From positions 124,001 through 188,000 of the forward strand of contig JAJSZS010000001.1 of NCBI GenBank assembly GCA_030262725.1: a DNA stretch of 64,000 bases, in the 5' to 3' direction. This DNA is from Candidatus Desulfofervidus auxilii (GTDB taxonomy: Bacteria; Desulfobacterota; Desulfofervidia; Desulfofervidales; Desulfofervidaceae). Every line of letters starts with the position of its first letter. Position 1 is the first letter of the stretch. Made by a program: the position numbers and the translations under genes. The notes under the pieces were generated by a model, which did not search any database, was not told the origin of the DNA, and was given only the letters and a program-made list of their open reading frames with translations. Positions 37,499 to 46,491 of this stretch are shown here, piece after piece.

Positions 37499-38027
37499 CT
37501 TTAAATATTGCTATTGTTTCTTTTAATTCTGTGGAAGCAGAACGAGCAGCATCAATGTCACCTTTTTCTAAAGCAATATTAAGTTTTTCACAATTAAGTT
37601 TTAACAATTTTACTTTTTCATTCAAATTTTTAATCATTTCATTTATAACAGAAACCAAATCTTGAAGTTCATCATTTTTCCTTATACGTAAATTTAAAGT
37701 TAAATCTCCTTCTCCTACTTTTTTAAGTTCTTTTTCTATTCGATAAAGAGGGCCAGCAATTGGTTGAGGGAAAAAGAGGGCAACTAAAAAACCTACAAGA
37801 GAGCCAACTAAGATACCACCAATAATAACAGGTAATAACAATTCTTGAAAACTTTTTATCCGAATATGAGCCTGATAATAAGTTTCTCCTAACTCTTGAC
37901 GGCTAATAATATAAAAAATCAAAAGAGATGAGATAACACTAATTAGTACAATAATGAAAACTTTAAATAATAACCTTAATTGGAATTCTCTTTTAATAGA
38001 AAAATTAAGGCGTTTCCTTCTTTGCAT
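37488..38027 (-). CDS. Membrane protein with HAMP domain and no output domain
   Basis: 179 residues. Two transmembrane helices (about 20-42 and 65-88) flank a short extracytoplasmic loop, followed by a HAMP domain (about 90-140, PLYRIEKELKKVGEGDLTLNL) and a C-terminal coiled coil. There is no methyl-accepting, kinase or cyclase domain. It lies nine bases after the pentaheme cytochrome gene, so the two are probably co-expressed. It could pass a redox or ligand signal to a separate partner; this is inference. Confidence 0.72.
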   Translation of the reverse strand: MQRRKRLNFSIKREFQLRLLFKVFIIVLISVISSLLIFYIISRQELGETYYQAHIRIKSFQELLLPVIIGGILVGSLVGFLVALFFPQPIAGPLYRIEKELKKVGEGDLTLNLRIRKNDELQDLVSVINEMIKNLNEKVKLLKLNCEKLNIALEKGDIDAARSASTELKETIAIFKVKN

Positions 38028-38036
38028 AATCCCTCC

Positions 38037-39092
38037 TCAATAATTCTTATGACAACTTACACATAATTCACTACGATGAGATTTACGTAAGAGATATTCA
38101 AGTTTGGCACCATGTGGGTTATGACAAGTAGCACAAGTAATACAACCATTAGCTAAAGGAAGGTGAGAAGACTTTTTCATTTCTGCTGGTAATGGAAGAT
38201 CCACAGGATGAGTAAGACCTAATTTTTCTGAAGAGTGACAACGATAACAGGCATTTAGTCCTGCTTCCTTTTTGCTTGCCAAGACAATATGGGCAACTTT
38301 TTCTGTTTTGTCTTTTGGTCTTAATTCTACTTCACCAGTTGTTAAAACATTGGTTTCCCAACTAATGAGTATTTTTCTTTGAGGAGTTCGATAATATTTT
38401 ATTCTTTTTATCTCTAAAGGAACTGATGGATTTTCCATTTCCTGCGTTTTCTTAGAGAGTATCATAGGAATAACTTTAAATTTCATTTCTGGGCTACTTG
38501 TTATATTACCACAAGCATCTGCTGAGTGTACTTGAAATGAATAAGAAGCACCACCTTCCAATCCAGCAATAATTACTTCATGTTTATAAACTAAATCTTC
38601 ATTTTCAAGTTTATTTTCATGCAATTTCTTTTCCCCCCAAGTAACAATAGAAGTAGCAGGTTCATTTGTTTCCCAATATATTGTAGCTGTCCAAAATATA
38701 CCTCGTTCAATTCTTACAACTTGTACAGATTTTATTATAGGAGGTTGTCTGTCTTTTTTTAAAGGTAGATTTTTAATATCTATCTCAATTTTTTTCTGAG
38801 CAAATTGTCCTCTTTTATCCTTTACTTTAATCCAGCCTTCATAAGAACTTTTAGAAGATAATTCAAGTAAGACAAAGTGTTTTTTACTTAAGGGTGTATA
38901 TTTGCTTATGACTTTTGTCTCTCTCTGAATTTCTGAACCATGACAAATACAGCACTTTCCTTCTAAAATAGGAGGGTGTGGATATGGCTCTGATTTTATT
39001 TGGTCTTTATGACAATTAAGACAATTTTCAGAAAAACAAACAGTAGCAGAGAAGATACTTAAAATAATAATTATTAAAATCATCTGTCTCAT
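38037..39092 (-). CDS. Pentaheme c-type cytochrome with central fibronectin-III-like domain(s)
   Basis: Exported multiheme cytochrome of 351 residues with a signal peptide ending near residue 21. Five CXXCH heme sites are present: 24-28, 47-51, 282-286, 320-324 and 344-348. Between the second and third sites lies a roughly 200-residue beta-rich region with WETNEPATSIVTWG and WETNVLTTGEVEL, which look like two fibronectin/purple-acid-phosphatase-type repeats. Two hemes at the N terminus and three at the C terminus are thus separated by a spacer. It should act in periplasmic electron transfer. Confidence 0.82.
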   Translation of the reverse strand: MRQMILIIIILSIFSATVCFSENCLNCHKDQIKSEPYPHPPILEGKCCICHGSEIQRETKVISKYTPLSKKHFVLLELSSKSSYEGWIKVKDKRGQFAQKKIEIDIKNLPLKKDRQPPIIKSVQVVRIERGIFWTATIYWETNEPATSIVTWGEKKLHENKLENEDLVYKHEVIIAGLEGGASYSFQVHSADACGNITSSPEMKFKVIPMILSKKTQEMENPSVPLEIKRIKYYRTPQRKILISWETNVLTTGEVELRPKDKTEKVAHIVLASKKEAGLNACYRCHSSEKLGLTHPVDLPLPAEMKKSSHLPLANGCITCATCHNPHGAKLEYLLRKSHRSELCVSCHKNY

Positions 39093-39145
39093 ACAACTTT
39101 TATTTTAGTATATTATCGGAAATTTTTTATCTCTGTTCGGCTGAA

Positions 39146-40321
39146 TTAAAGAAGTTTTTCAATAGATTTTTTAATCCTTTCTATAGCCTTTTCAAGGAGT
39201 TCTAAAGATGTAGCAAAAGAAATCCTAATGTATCCTTCTTTACCAAAAGCTATACCTGGCACAACTCCTACATGTGCTTTTTCAAGAAGATATTCAGCAA
39301 GTTTTACAGAATCAGATATATCTTTATTAAGATAAGCACTTATATTGGGAAATGCATAAAAAGCACCTTTTGGCTCAAAACAACTTATTTTTGACATTTC
39401 TTTTAAAAGAGAGAGAAGTCTTTTTTTTCTTTCCTTAAAGGCATTTAACCAATCTTTAAGAAAATCCTGTGGGCCATTAAGTGCTGCTAAAGCTGCTTTT
39501 TGAGCAATAGAAGTTGGATTTGATGTGCTTTGACCTTGTAAACGAGTAGCAGCACGGATAATTTCCTTATTACCTACAAGAAATCCTATGCGCCAACCAG
39601 TCATAGAATAAGTTTTTGAGACAGCATTTATAATAAATGTTTTTTCTTTTAATTCATCAATATTAGCTATAGAAAACCATTTAAGATTGTCCTCTAATAG
39701 AATTTTATGATATACATCATCAGAAACAATCCATATATCTTTACCTATCAATACTTCAGCTAATGCCTCTAATTCTTTTTTTGTATAAACACTTCCAGTT
39801 GGATTTGAAGGACTATTAATTATAATAGCCTTTGTCCAAGGAGTAAGATAAGATTTTAAGATTTCAGGTGTTAATTTAAATCCTTTTTTTTCTTCTGTTT
39901 CTACAATTACTGGTTTCCCACCAGCAAGAAGTATCATAGGTGGATATGAAACCCAATAAGGAGCTGGTACGATTACTTCATCACCTGGATTTAAAATAAC
40001 TTGAAAAAGATTATAAAGGGCATGTTTACCACCACAGGAAATAAGTACTTCTTCTGGAGAATAATTCAGTCCATATTCTTTTGCTATATAATTTACAACA
40101 GCTTCTTTTAACTCTGGTATACCACCAACAGCAGTATATTTAGTAAAACCATCTTTAATTGCTTTTATAGCAGCTTCTTTGATATGCTCAGGTGTATCAA
40201 AATCAGGTTCTCCAGCAGCAAGAGAGATGACATCTATACCAGCTGCTTGCATAGCCTTTGCTTTTGCATTTATTGTAAGAGTGGGAGAGGGTGGAATGTT
40301 TTTAATTCGATTTGAAACCAT
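39146..40321 (-). CDS. aspC: Aspartate aminotransferase family (class I PLP aminotransferase)
   Basis: PLP enzyme of 391 residues of the subgroup I-gamma AspAT family. Family motifs include SLAAGEPDFDTPEHI, SPSNPTGSVY, the PLP lysine in SKTYSMTGWRIGF and the C-terminal arginine in GYIRISFATS. It would transfer amino groups between aspartate (or prephenate) and 2-oxoglutarate. A GAGGAGG site precedes the ATG, which has its own promoter. Confidence 0.9.
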   Translation of the reverse strand: MVSNRIKNIPPSPTLTINAKAKAMQAAGIDVISLAAGEPDFDTPEHIKEAAIKAIKDGFTKYTAVGGIPELKEAVVNYIAKEYGLNYSPEEVLISCGGKHALYNLFQVILNPGDEVIVPAPYWVSYPPMILLAGGKPVIVETEEKKGFKLTPEILKSYLTPWTKAIIINSPSNPTGSVYTKKELEALAEVLIGKDIWIVSDDVYHKILLEDNLKWFSIANIDELKEKTFIINAVSKTYSMTGWRIGFLVGNKEIIRAATRLQGQSTSNPTSIAQKAALAALNGPQDFLKDWLNAFKERKKRLLSLLKEMSKISCFEPKGAFYAFPNISAYLNKDISDSVKLAEYLLEKAHVGVVPGIAFGKEGYIRISFATSLELLEKAIERIKKSIEKLL

Positions 40322-40361
40322 TTTTATACCTCCTCACTTGACACATGTTTTCAGAAAAGGC

Positions 40362-40390
40362 ATCATAACGAAAAGCATACTTTTTAGCAA
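40362..40390 (-). promoter_or_regulatory. aspC promoter
   Basis: On the minus strand, TTGCTA (40390-40385), 17 bases and TATGAT (40367-40362) form a good promoter. A plus-strand TTGACA (40338-40343), 17 bases, CATCAT (40361-40366) overlaps it and could serve the divergent exoribonuclease gene. Confidence 0.5.
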
Positions 40391-40411
40391 GGGTTTAATT
40401 AAAATTAAATT

Positions 40412-42388
40412 ATGGAAGGTAAAATTGTTGAATATATAGATGCTAGGAAGGTGATAGCTGCTATTTGTTTAGAAGAAAAAAAAGAAAAAGTACGTCTTTT
40501 AACAGCCCAAAATCGTGAAACAGTACTTAATAAAAACCGTATTTGTCATATTTCAAAAGAAAAAATATCATTAAAACAATCTCGAGAAATATTGCTTTCT
40601 ATCTTAAAAGAAGAAATTGAAAAACGTAATGCTTTAAAAAATACTATTGATGTTTTAGGTCTTTGGGAATTATTAGCTCCTGAGGGAGGTGTATATTCTA
40701 TTAAAACATTAGCTGAATTTTACTTTCCAAATACCCCATCTTCTACTCAAGAGGCTGCTCTTTTTAGAGCTCTTTTTGAAGAAAAATTAAGATTTAAATT
40801 TAAAGGAGATGGTTTTGAGGTTCAATCTCCAGAAAAAGTAAAAGAAATTTTAAAACAAAAGGCAAGGGAAGAAGAAAGGAAAAAGAAGATAGAGGAGGCA
40901 GCAAACTGGTTTAAAGCCATTTGGACAGGTCAAATGATTAAACCTCCTGCTAATTCTAAAGAATATATTCAACTTTTAAAAGAGTGGTGTTTCTGGAAAG
41001 AAGATGCAAAAGATGCAAAGATTATTAAAGAAATTTTAGAAAAAGCTGGACTTAATACTGAAGATCATCCTTTTTTACTTTTAGTAAAATTGGGTGTATT
41101 TTCTAAACATGAAAATATTCTTCTTCATCGTCTTCGCATTCCTATTGTATTTTCTGAAAAGGTAAAAACTGCTATACAAATTCTTATTCAACAAAAACCA
41201 TCTTATTTTCATAATCGAGAGGATTTACGTGATCTTTATACCTTTACTATTGATGGCCCTGAAACAAAGGACTTTGATGATGCACTTACTCTTTATCGTG
41301 ATGGTGAAAAGTTTATAATAGGTGTACACATTACTGATTTAACTCCATTTATTAAACCAGGAGACATATTAGATGAAGAAGCAAAAGAAAGAGGAACAAG
41401 TATTTATCTTCCTGAAAAAAGAATTCCTATGTTACCTGAGCCAATTTCTGACCATCTTGCTAGCCTTAAAGTAAATGAGACAAGACCTGCATTAAGTTTT
41501 TTGATTGCCTTAAATGAGAATGCTAAAATTCTAAATTATAGAATTTTACCAAGTATTATTTGTGTTGATCGTCATTTTACTTATGATGAAGTTAATTGCC
41601 TTCTTACACAAGATGAAACCTTTAACATTCTTTATCAATTGGCTTTAAAATTTAGAAAAAAACGCCTTGAACAAGGTGGAATGATTATTGCTTTACCTGA
41701 GTTAGTATTTTCCTTTATTTCAGATAATGTAGCAGAGATAAGACAACGTGATCCAGAACAACCTGCACGTATTCTTGTGGCAGAATTTATGATTATGGCT
41801 AATTATTTAATGGCAAAATTTTTGGAAGAAAAATCTATTCCAGCTCTTTATCGTTTACAACCTCCTCCTAAAGAACGAATTATGAATGGTATTTCAAGGG
41901 ACATTTTTACTTTATATCTTCAACGCAAATTACTTAATCGTTCCCAATTAGATACAAAACCTGCATTTCATTACATTTTAGGATTAGAAAAATATACAAG
42001 TGTAACATCACCTTTAAGACGTTATCTTGACCTTTTAATACAAAGACAAGTTATGTGTTTTTTACAAAAGGGAGAACCTTTTTATAGTGAAAAAGAACTT
42101 TCTTTTTTAATCCCTCATCTTGAAGAAATAAGCCGACGCACACATATGCTTTCTACACAAAGGATAAAGTACTGGATTTTAACTTATTTAAAACAACGGA
42201 TAAAAGAAGTAACAGAAGGTTATATATTAGAGAAGACATCAAAGGGCTATAAAGTATTATTACCTGATTATCTTTTAGAAGCAGATTTATTACTAAATAA
42301 AGGAGAACTTCAACAAGGAGATAAAGTAAAAATAAGGATTGAAACAGTTAATCCAGTTAAAGATTTATTAAGAGTAGTATTGGGATGA
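40412..42388 (+). CDS. RNB-domain exoribonuclease (RNase II/R family)
   Basis: Processive 3'-5' exoribonuclease of 658 residues. The RNB core has the metal-binding run DGPETKDFDDALT, IGVHITDLTPFIKPGDILDEE and the LTSP-like segment YTSVTSPLRRYLDLLIQRQ. The N-terminal region (about 1-270) is a helical/OB region rather than typical tandem cold-shock domains, and the C-terminal S1 domain is short. It is nearer the RNase II-like proteins of delta-type bacteria than classical RNase R. It starts a long plus-strand run and overlaps the next gene by ATGA. Confidence 0.88.
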   Translation: MEGKIVEYIDARKVIAAICLEEKKEKVRLLTAQNRETVLNKNRICHISKEKISLKQSREILLSILKEEIEKRNALKNTIDVLGLWELLAPEGGVYSIKTLAEFYFPNTPSSTQEAALFRALFEEKLRFKFKGDGFEVQSPEKVKEILKQKAREEERKKKIEEAANWFKAIWTGQMIKPPANSKEYIQLLKEWCFWKEDAKDAKIIKEILEKAGLNTEDHPFLLLVKLGVFSKHENILLHRLRIPIVFSEKVKTAIQILIQQKPSYFHNREDLRDLYTFTIDGPETKDFDDALTLYRDGEKFIIGVHITDLTPFIKPGDILDEEAKERGTSIYLPEKRIPMLPEPISDHLASLKVNETRPALSFLIALNENAKILNYRILPSIICVDRHFTYDEVNCLLTQDETFNILYQLALKFRKKRLEQGGMIIALPELVFSFISDNVAEIRQRDPEQPARILVAEFMIMANYLMAKFLEEKSIPALYRLQPPPKERIMNGISRDIFTLYLQRKLLNRSQLDTKPAFHYILGLEKYTSVTSPLRRYLDLLIQRQVMCFLQKGEPFYSEKELSFLIPHLEEISRRTHMLSTQRIKYWILTYLKQRIKEVTEGYILEKTSKGYKVLLPDYLLEADLLLNKGELQQGDKVKIRIETVNPVKDLLRVVLG

Positions 42389-42759
42389 GTTTAGATGAAT
42401 TAATAAATAAAATAAAAAATTGTTCTCGGTTTTCGGAAGTAGGAATGATTGCATGTCATTTAGGTATAGTAAGAGGATATTCTCGGAATGGTGAGCCAGT
42501 GAAAAGGATAAAAATTCAAGTAAATCAAAAAATAGTAAAAGAAATTATAAGTGAAATAAAGAATTTACCAGGAATTTTAGAAGTATTAGTAGAGGTTAAA
42601 GAGGGGATTTTTACAGTTGGAGAGCCTATTATGGCAGTGGCTGTAGCTGGAGATTTTAGAGAACATGTCTTTCCAGCTTTGGAAAAGTTGATAAATTCTA
42701 TAAAGACTAAAGCAGTTAAGAAACAGGAAGAAATAAAAGGAGGGAAAGATGGCCAGTGA
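42385..42759 (+). CDS. MoaE-like protein (divergent molybdopterin synthase large-subunit family)
   Basis: 124 residues. The fold pattern matches MoaE: GIVRGYS with the conserved Arg, a central IKNLPGILEVLVEVKEGIFTVGEPIMAVAVAG block, and a C-terminal KTKAVKKQE that resembles the catalytic Lys region. The usual HR pair is replaced by FR and the PxWKKE Trp is missing. No moaD or other cofactor gene is nearby. It overlaps both neighbours, so it is translated with the RNB gene and the EF-G paralogue. Real molybdopterin synthesis is uncertain. Confidence 0.6.
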   Translation: MSLDELINKIKNCSRFSEVGMIACHLGIVRGYSRNGEPVKRIKIQVNQKIVKEIISEIKNLPGILEVLVEVKEGIFTVGEPIMAVAVAGDFREHVFPALEKLINSIKTKAVKKQEEIKGGKDGQ

Positions 42760-44833
42760 AGTAAAAAATATCCGTAATATTGGTTTTATTGCTGCTAGTG
42801 GGGCAGGTAAAACTTCGCTGGCTGAAGCTATGCTTTTTATGGCTAAGGCTACTGAACGTTTGGGTAGTGTGGATAAAGGGACAAGTGTATTGGATCATGA
42901 GCCAGAAGAAATAAAAAGGCATATAACAATAAGTGCTGCTTTTCATCATTATGAATGGGATGGTTGTTGGGTAAATCTTATTGATACTCCAGGTGATGGC
43001 AATTTTATTTCTGAAGCCTTAATTGCCTTACAAGGAGCAGATGGTGTTATTTTAGTAGTAGATGCAATAGAGGGAGTAAAATTTCAAACAGAAAGACTTT
43101 TTAATTATGTTAAAGATAATGAATTACCTTGTATTATTTTTATATCTAAAATAGATAAAGAACACGCATCATTTGAAAAAACACTTGAGGATATATCTGT
43201 TTCTCTTGATATCAAACCAATGCCTGTTTGTTTGCCTATTGGTGAAGGGGAGAATTTTGAAGGAATTATTAATCTTTTGACTATGCAAGCTTGGTTTTAT
43301 AAAAAAGATGGCTCAGGCAAATTTTCTTGTAAGGAAATTCCTTCAGAATTAGAAGATAAGGCAAATGAATTTAGAGAAAAGATGATTGAATTTTTAGCTG
43401 AAACAGATGATGTTTTGTTGGAAAAATATTTAGAGGGAGAAGAGATAAAAGATGAAGAATGGCAAAAGGCTTTACGTGAAGGAACAATAAAACGAATGTT
43501 TGCACCAGTAGTATGTGGTTCAGCTATTCTCAATATAGGTACTCAGCTTTTATTAAATCTTGTCAATCAATGCCTTCCTTCTCCTTTAGAAAGGGGAGCA
43601 ATAAAAGGTTATCATCCAAATACAAAAGAAGAGATTAAAAGAAAGCCTGATCCTTCTGAGCCATTTTCAGCTTTAGTGATAAAAACCATTTATGATCCCT
43701 TTGCTGGACGTATTAATGTATTTAGGGTTTTTTCTGGAACATTAAAAACAGAAAGTACTGTTTTAAATGCAACTAAAGGTTATAAAGAGAAAATAGGTCA
43801 ATTGTTTGTCTTAGCAGGAAAAACACAAAGGCTTCTTCAAGAAGTAAAAGCAGGAGATATTGCTGCTGTAGCCAAATTGAAAGAGACCTTGACTGGTGAT
43901 ACTTTAAGTGATGAAAAATCTCCTATTGTTATCAGAGCAGTTGAGCCAATTAAACCAGTAATCTCTTTTGCTATAGAGCCTAAAGGAAAGGCAGATGAAG
44001 AAAAAATATTTTCTTCCCTTGTACGCTTAGCTGAAGAGGATCCAGCCTTACGTTTGGAAAGAGATCCACAGACAAAAGAACTTCTTATATCTGGTACAGG
44101 TCAACAACATATTGAGAATACTATTGAAAAACTAAAACGCAAATTTGGAGTAGAAGTGCTATTGAGGAGTCCAAAAATTCCTTACAAAGAAACAATTAAA
44201 GGAAAGGCTAGAGCACAAGGGAAATATAAAAAGCAAACAGGTGGTCGTGGACAATATGGTGATGCTTGGATTGAGATTGAGCCATTACCAAGAGGAACTG
44301 GTTTTGAATTTATAGATAAAATTGTTGGTGGAGTGATTCCTAAAAATTATATTCCTGCTGTAGAAAAAGGAATAAAAGGGGCTATGGCAGAAGGTATTTT
44401 AGCTGGGTTTCCAGTAGTAGATGTGCGAGTTTATTTAGTGGATGGAAGCTATCATCCAGTAGATTCTTCAGATCTTGCTTTTCAAATTGCTGGTTCGCTT
44501 GCTTTTAAAAAGGCATTTATGGAAGCAAAGCCTATTTTATTAGAACCTATTATGAAATTAACTATTACTGTTCCTGATGAGTTTATGGGTGATGTAATTG
44601 GAGATCTCAATGGAAGACGTGGTAAAGTGCTTGGTATGGAGGCTAAATCAAAATATCAGGTTATTACAGCTCTAGTGCCAATGGCTGAAGTACTTACTTA
44701 TGCCTCTGATTTGACCTCCATTACAGGAGGTAGAGGTTCTTTCACTATTGAATTTTCCCATTATGAGGAAGTACCGGCAGCTCTAGCAGAAAAGATTATT
44801 CAGCAAGCAAAGGCAGAAAAGGAAGAAAGCTAA
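42749..44833 (+). CDS. EF-G-like translational GTPase (EF-G paralogue)
   Basis: 694-residue five-domain EF-G homologue. G1 is AASGAGKTSLAEA; switch I retains RHITIS. The G3 motif is DTPGDGNF, with Asp83 where canonical EF-G has the catalytic His (DTPGHVDF), and G4 is SKID rather than NKMD. The domain IV/V blocks GGRGQYGDAWIEIEPL and MGDVIGDLNGRRGKVLGME are intact. This matches EF-G paralogues rather than the str-operon factor. It may act in recycling or under stress; the true fusA is presumably elsewhere. Confidence 0.88.
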   Translation: MASEVKNIRNIGFIAASGAGKTSLAEAMLFMAKATERLGSVDKGTSVLDHEPEEIKRHITISAAFHHYEWDGCWVNLIDTPGDGNFISEALIALQGADGVILVVDAIEGVKFQTERLFNYVKDNELPCIIFISKIDKEHASFEKTLEDISVSLDIKPMPVCLPIGEGENFEGIINLLTMQAWFYKKDGSGKFSCKEIPSELEDKANEFREKMIEFLAETDDVLLEKYLEGEEIKDEEWQKALREGTIKRMFAPVVCGSAILNIGTQLLLNLVNQCLPSPLERGAIKGYHPNTKEEIKRKPDPSEPFSALVIKTIYDPFAGRINVFRVFSGTLKTESTVLNATKGYKEKIGQLFVLAGKTQRLLQEVKAGDIAAVAKLKETLTGDTLSDEKSPIVIRAVEPIKPVISFAIEPKGKADEEKIFSSLVRLAEEDPALRLERDPQTKELLISGTGQQHIENTIEKLKRKFGVEVLLRSPKIPYKETIKGKARAQGKYKKQTGGRGQYGDAWIEIEPLPRGTGFEFIDKIVGGVIPKNYIPAVEKGIKGAMAEGILAGFPVVDVRVYLVDGSYHPVDSSDLAFQIAGSLAFKKAFMEAKPILLEPIMKLTITVPDEFMGDVIGDLNGRRGKVLGMEAKSKYQVITALVPMAEVLTYASDLTSITGGRGSFTIEFSHYEEVPAALAEKIIQQAKAEKEES

Positions 44834-44863
44834 TAATTATTTTCTCAAATATCTGATCTTAAA

Positions 44864-46396
44864 ATGCAATCACGAGCAAGGTGGGCAACAAAAATTGGGA
44901 TGATTCTTGCTACAGCAGGTGCTGCTGTTGGACTTGGTAATCTTTTGCGTTTCCCAGTACAAGCTAGTCAACATGGTGGTGGCGCTTTTATGATTCCTTA
45001 TTTTTTCTTCCTATTCATCATGGGCATTCCCATGATGTGGGTGGAATGGACAATTGGACGTATGGGGGGTAAATATGGACATGGAACAGCACCAGGGATT
45101 TTTAATCTTCTTTGGTCACACCCTCTTTCACGTTATCTTGGCGTCTTAGGATTAGTCACACCTTTAATCTTATGTATGTACTATCTTTATGTCTGCTCTT
45201 GGACTTTGGCTTTTTCTTTCTTTTCATTAGGTAAACTTTATTATGGACTTAATGATTTAGAAAGTATGAAAGATTTTTTACAAAGCTTTCAAGGTGTGAA
45301 AAAGGGTTATTTTCAATCTATTTTACCTGCTTATTTATTTTTTTTAGTAGCATTTTTTGCCAATTTTTTTATTATGTATCATGGTTTAGCTAAAGGTATA
45401 GAGCGTCTTTGCAAATTGGCTATGCCTACTTTATTTTTAGTTGCTATCTTACTTATTATACGCTCTCTTACTTTAGGTACACCAGACCCCAATCATCCTG
45501 AAAGAAGTGCATTAAATGGACTTGGTTTTCTTTGGAATCCAAATTTTTCTGAATTAAAAAATGCTGATACTTGGTTAGCAGCTGCTGGTCAGATATTTTT
45601 TACTTTAAGCCTTGGTTTAGGAACTATTCATTGTTATGCTAGTTATTTAAGAGAAAAAGACGATATTGTCCTTTCAGGATTGACAGTAACTTCATTAAAT
45701 GAAACAGCTGAAGTTATATTAGGTGGTTCTATCGCTATCCCTGCAGCTGTGGCCTTTTTTGGTATTGAGCAGATTGCTCAAGGAGGGGCTTTTGATTTAG
45801 GTTTTCTTTCTATGCCTTTAGTGCTTAGTCGTTTACCTTTTGGTGAATTTTGGGGTTTTTTGTGGTTTATTTTGCTTTTTTTTGCTGGTTTAACTTCTTC
45901 TGTTTCTATAATTCAACCTTTTGTTTCTTTTCTAATAGATGAACTTAAGCTCCCTTGGAAAAGAGCAGTTATTTTTACTGCTATTGCTGTTTTTATTCCT
46001 ACACATTTAGTTATCTTTTTTCTAAAATATGGTTTTTTAGATGAACTTGATTTCTGGATTGGGACAGTAGGAATGCCCTTATTTGGTCTTATTGAACTTA
46101 TACTTTTTGCTTGGATTTATGGTATAGATAAGGGATTTAAAGAAATGCATAGAGGTGCATTACTTACAGTGCCAAAAATTTATTGTTTTATCCTTAAATA
46201 CATTACTCCTACTTGTCTATTTATTATATTTTGTGTTTGGATTTGGCAAAGTGGTTTGAAGCTTTTTTTATTAAAAGGAATACCAGAAAGAGATATACCT
46301 TATAGATTGATGGCAAGAGGGCTTATTCTTATTAGCTTTTTAATTTGTGTATTTTTAGTACATTTTGCATGGAAAGGTAAGAAAAATGAAGCTTAG
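44864..46396 (+). CDS. Sodium-dependent NSS/SNF-family transporter
   Basis: Inner-membrane sodium:amino-acid symporter of 510 residues with about twelve hydrophobic helices. The signature helix-1 segment reads GAAVGLGNLLRFPVQASQHGG, with the ion-site residues of LeuT-type proteins. It overlaps a tiny downstream ORF that matches the small subunit of MetP-type transporters, so a two-component NSS system is likely. The substrate is not known; methionine or other neutral amino acids are plausible. Confidence 0.9.
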   Translation: MQSRARWATKIGMILATAGAAVGLGNLLRFPVQASQHGGGAFMIPYFFFLFIMGIPMMWVEWTIGRMGGKYGHGTAPGIFNLLWSHPLSRYLGVLGLVTPLILCMYYLYVCSWTLAFSFFSLGKLYYGLNDLESMKDFLQSFQGVKKGYFQSILPAYLFFLVAFFANFFIMYHGLAKGIERLCKLAMPTLFLVAILLIIRSLTLGTPDPNHPERSALNGLGFLWNPNFSELKNADTWLAAAGQIFFTLSLGLGTIHCYASYLREKDDIVLSGLTVTSLNETAEVILGGSIAIPAAVAFFGIEQIAQGGAFDLGFLSMPLVLSRLPFGEFWGFLWFILLFFAGLTSSVSIIQPFVSFLIDELKLPWKRAVIFTAIAVFIPTHLVIFFLKYGFLDELDFWIGTVGMPLFGLIELILFAWIYGIDKGFKEMHRGALLTVPKIYCFILKYITPTCLFIIFCVWIWQSGLKLFLLKGIPERDIPYRLMARGLILISFLICVFLVHFAWKGKKNEA

Positions 46397-46490
46397 TGGT
46401 TTAATTTTTATGTTAATTGTTTGGCTAGTTATTTTAGGCTTAGATATTTTTTGTTTTTATCGGATCTTAACAAAAGAAAGCGAGGAATAA
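46386..46490 (+). CDS. MetS-type small subunit of the NSS transporter
   Basis: A 34-residue protein (ATG 46386 to TAA 46490) that overlaps the transporter gene by 11 bases. It is one hydrophobic helix (LIFMLIVWLVILGLDIFCFY) followed by RILTKESEE. Position, size and composition match MetS, the tiny partner of bacterial MetP transporters. The overlap implies coupled translation. Confidence 0.75.
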   Translation: MKLSGLIFMLIVWLVILGLDIFCFYRILTKESEE

Positions 46491-46491
46491 A

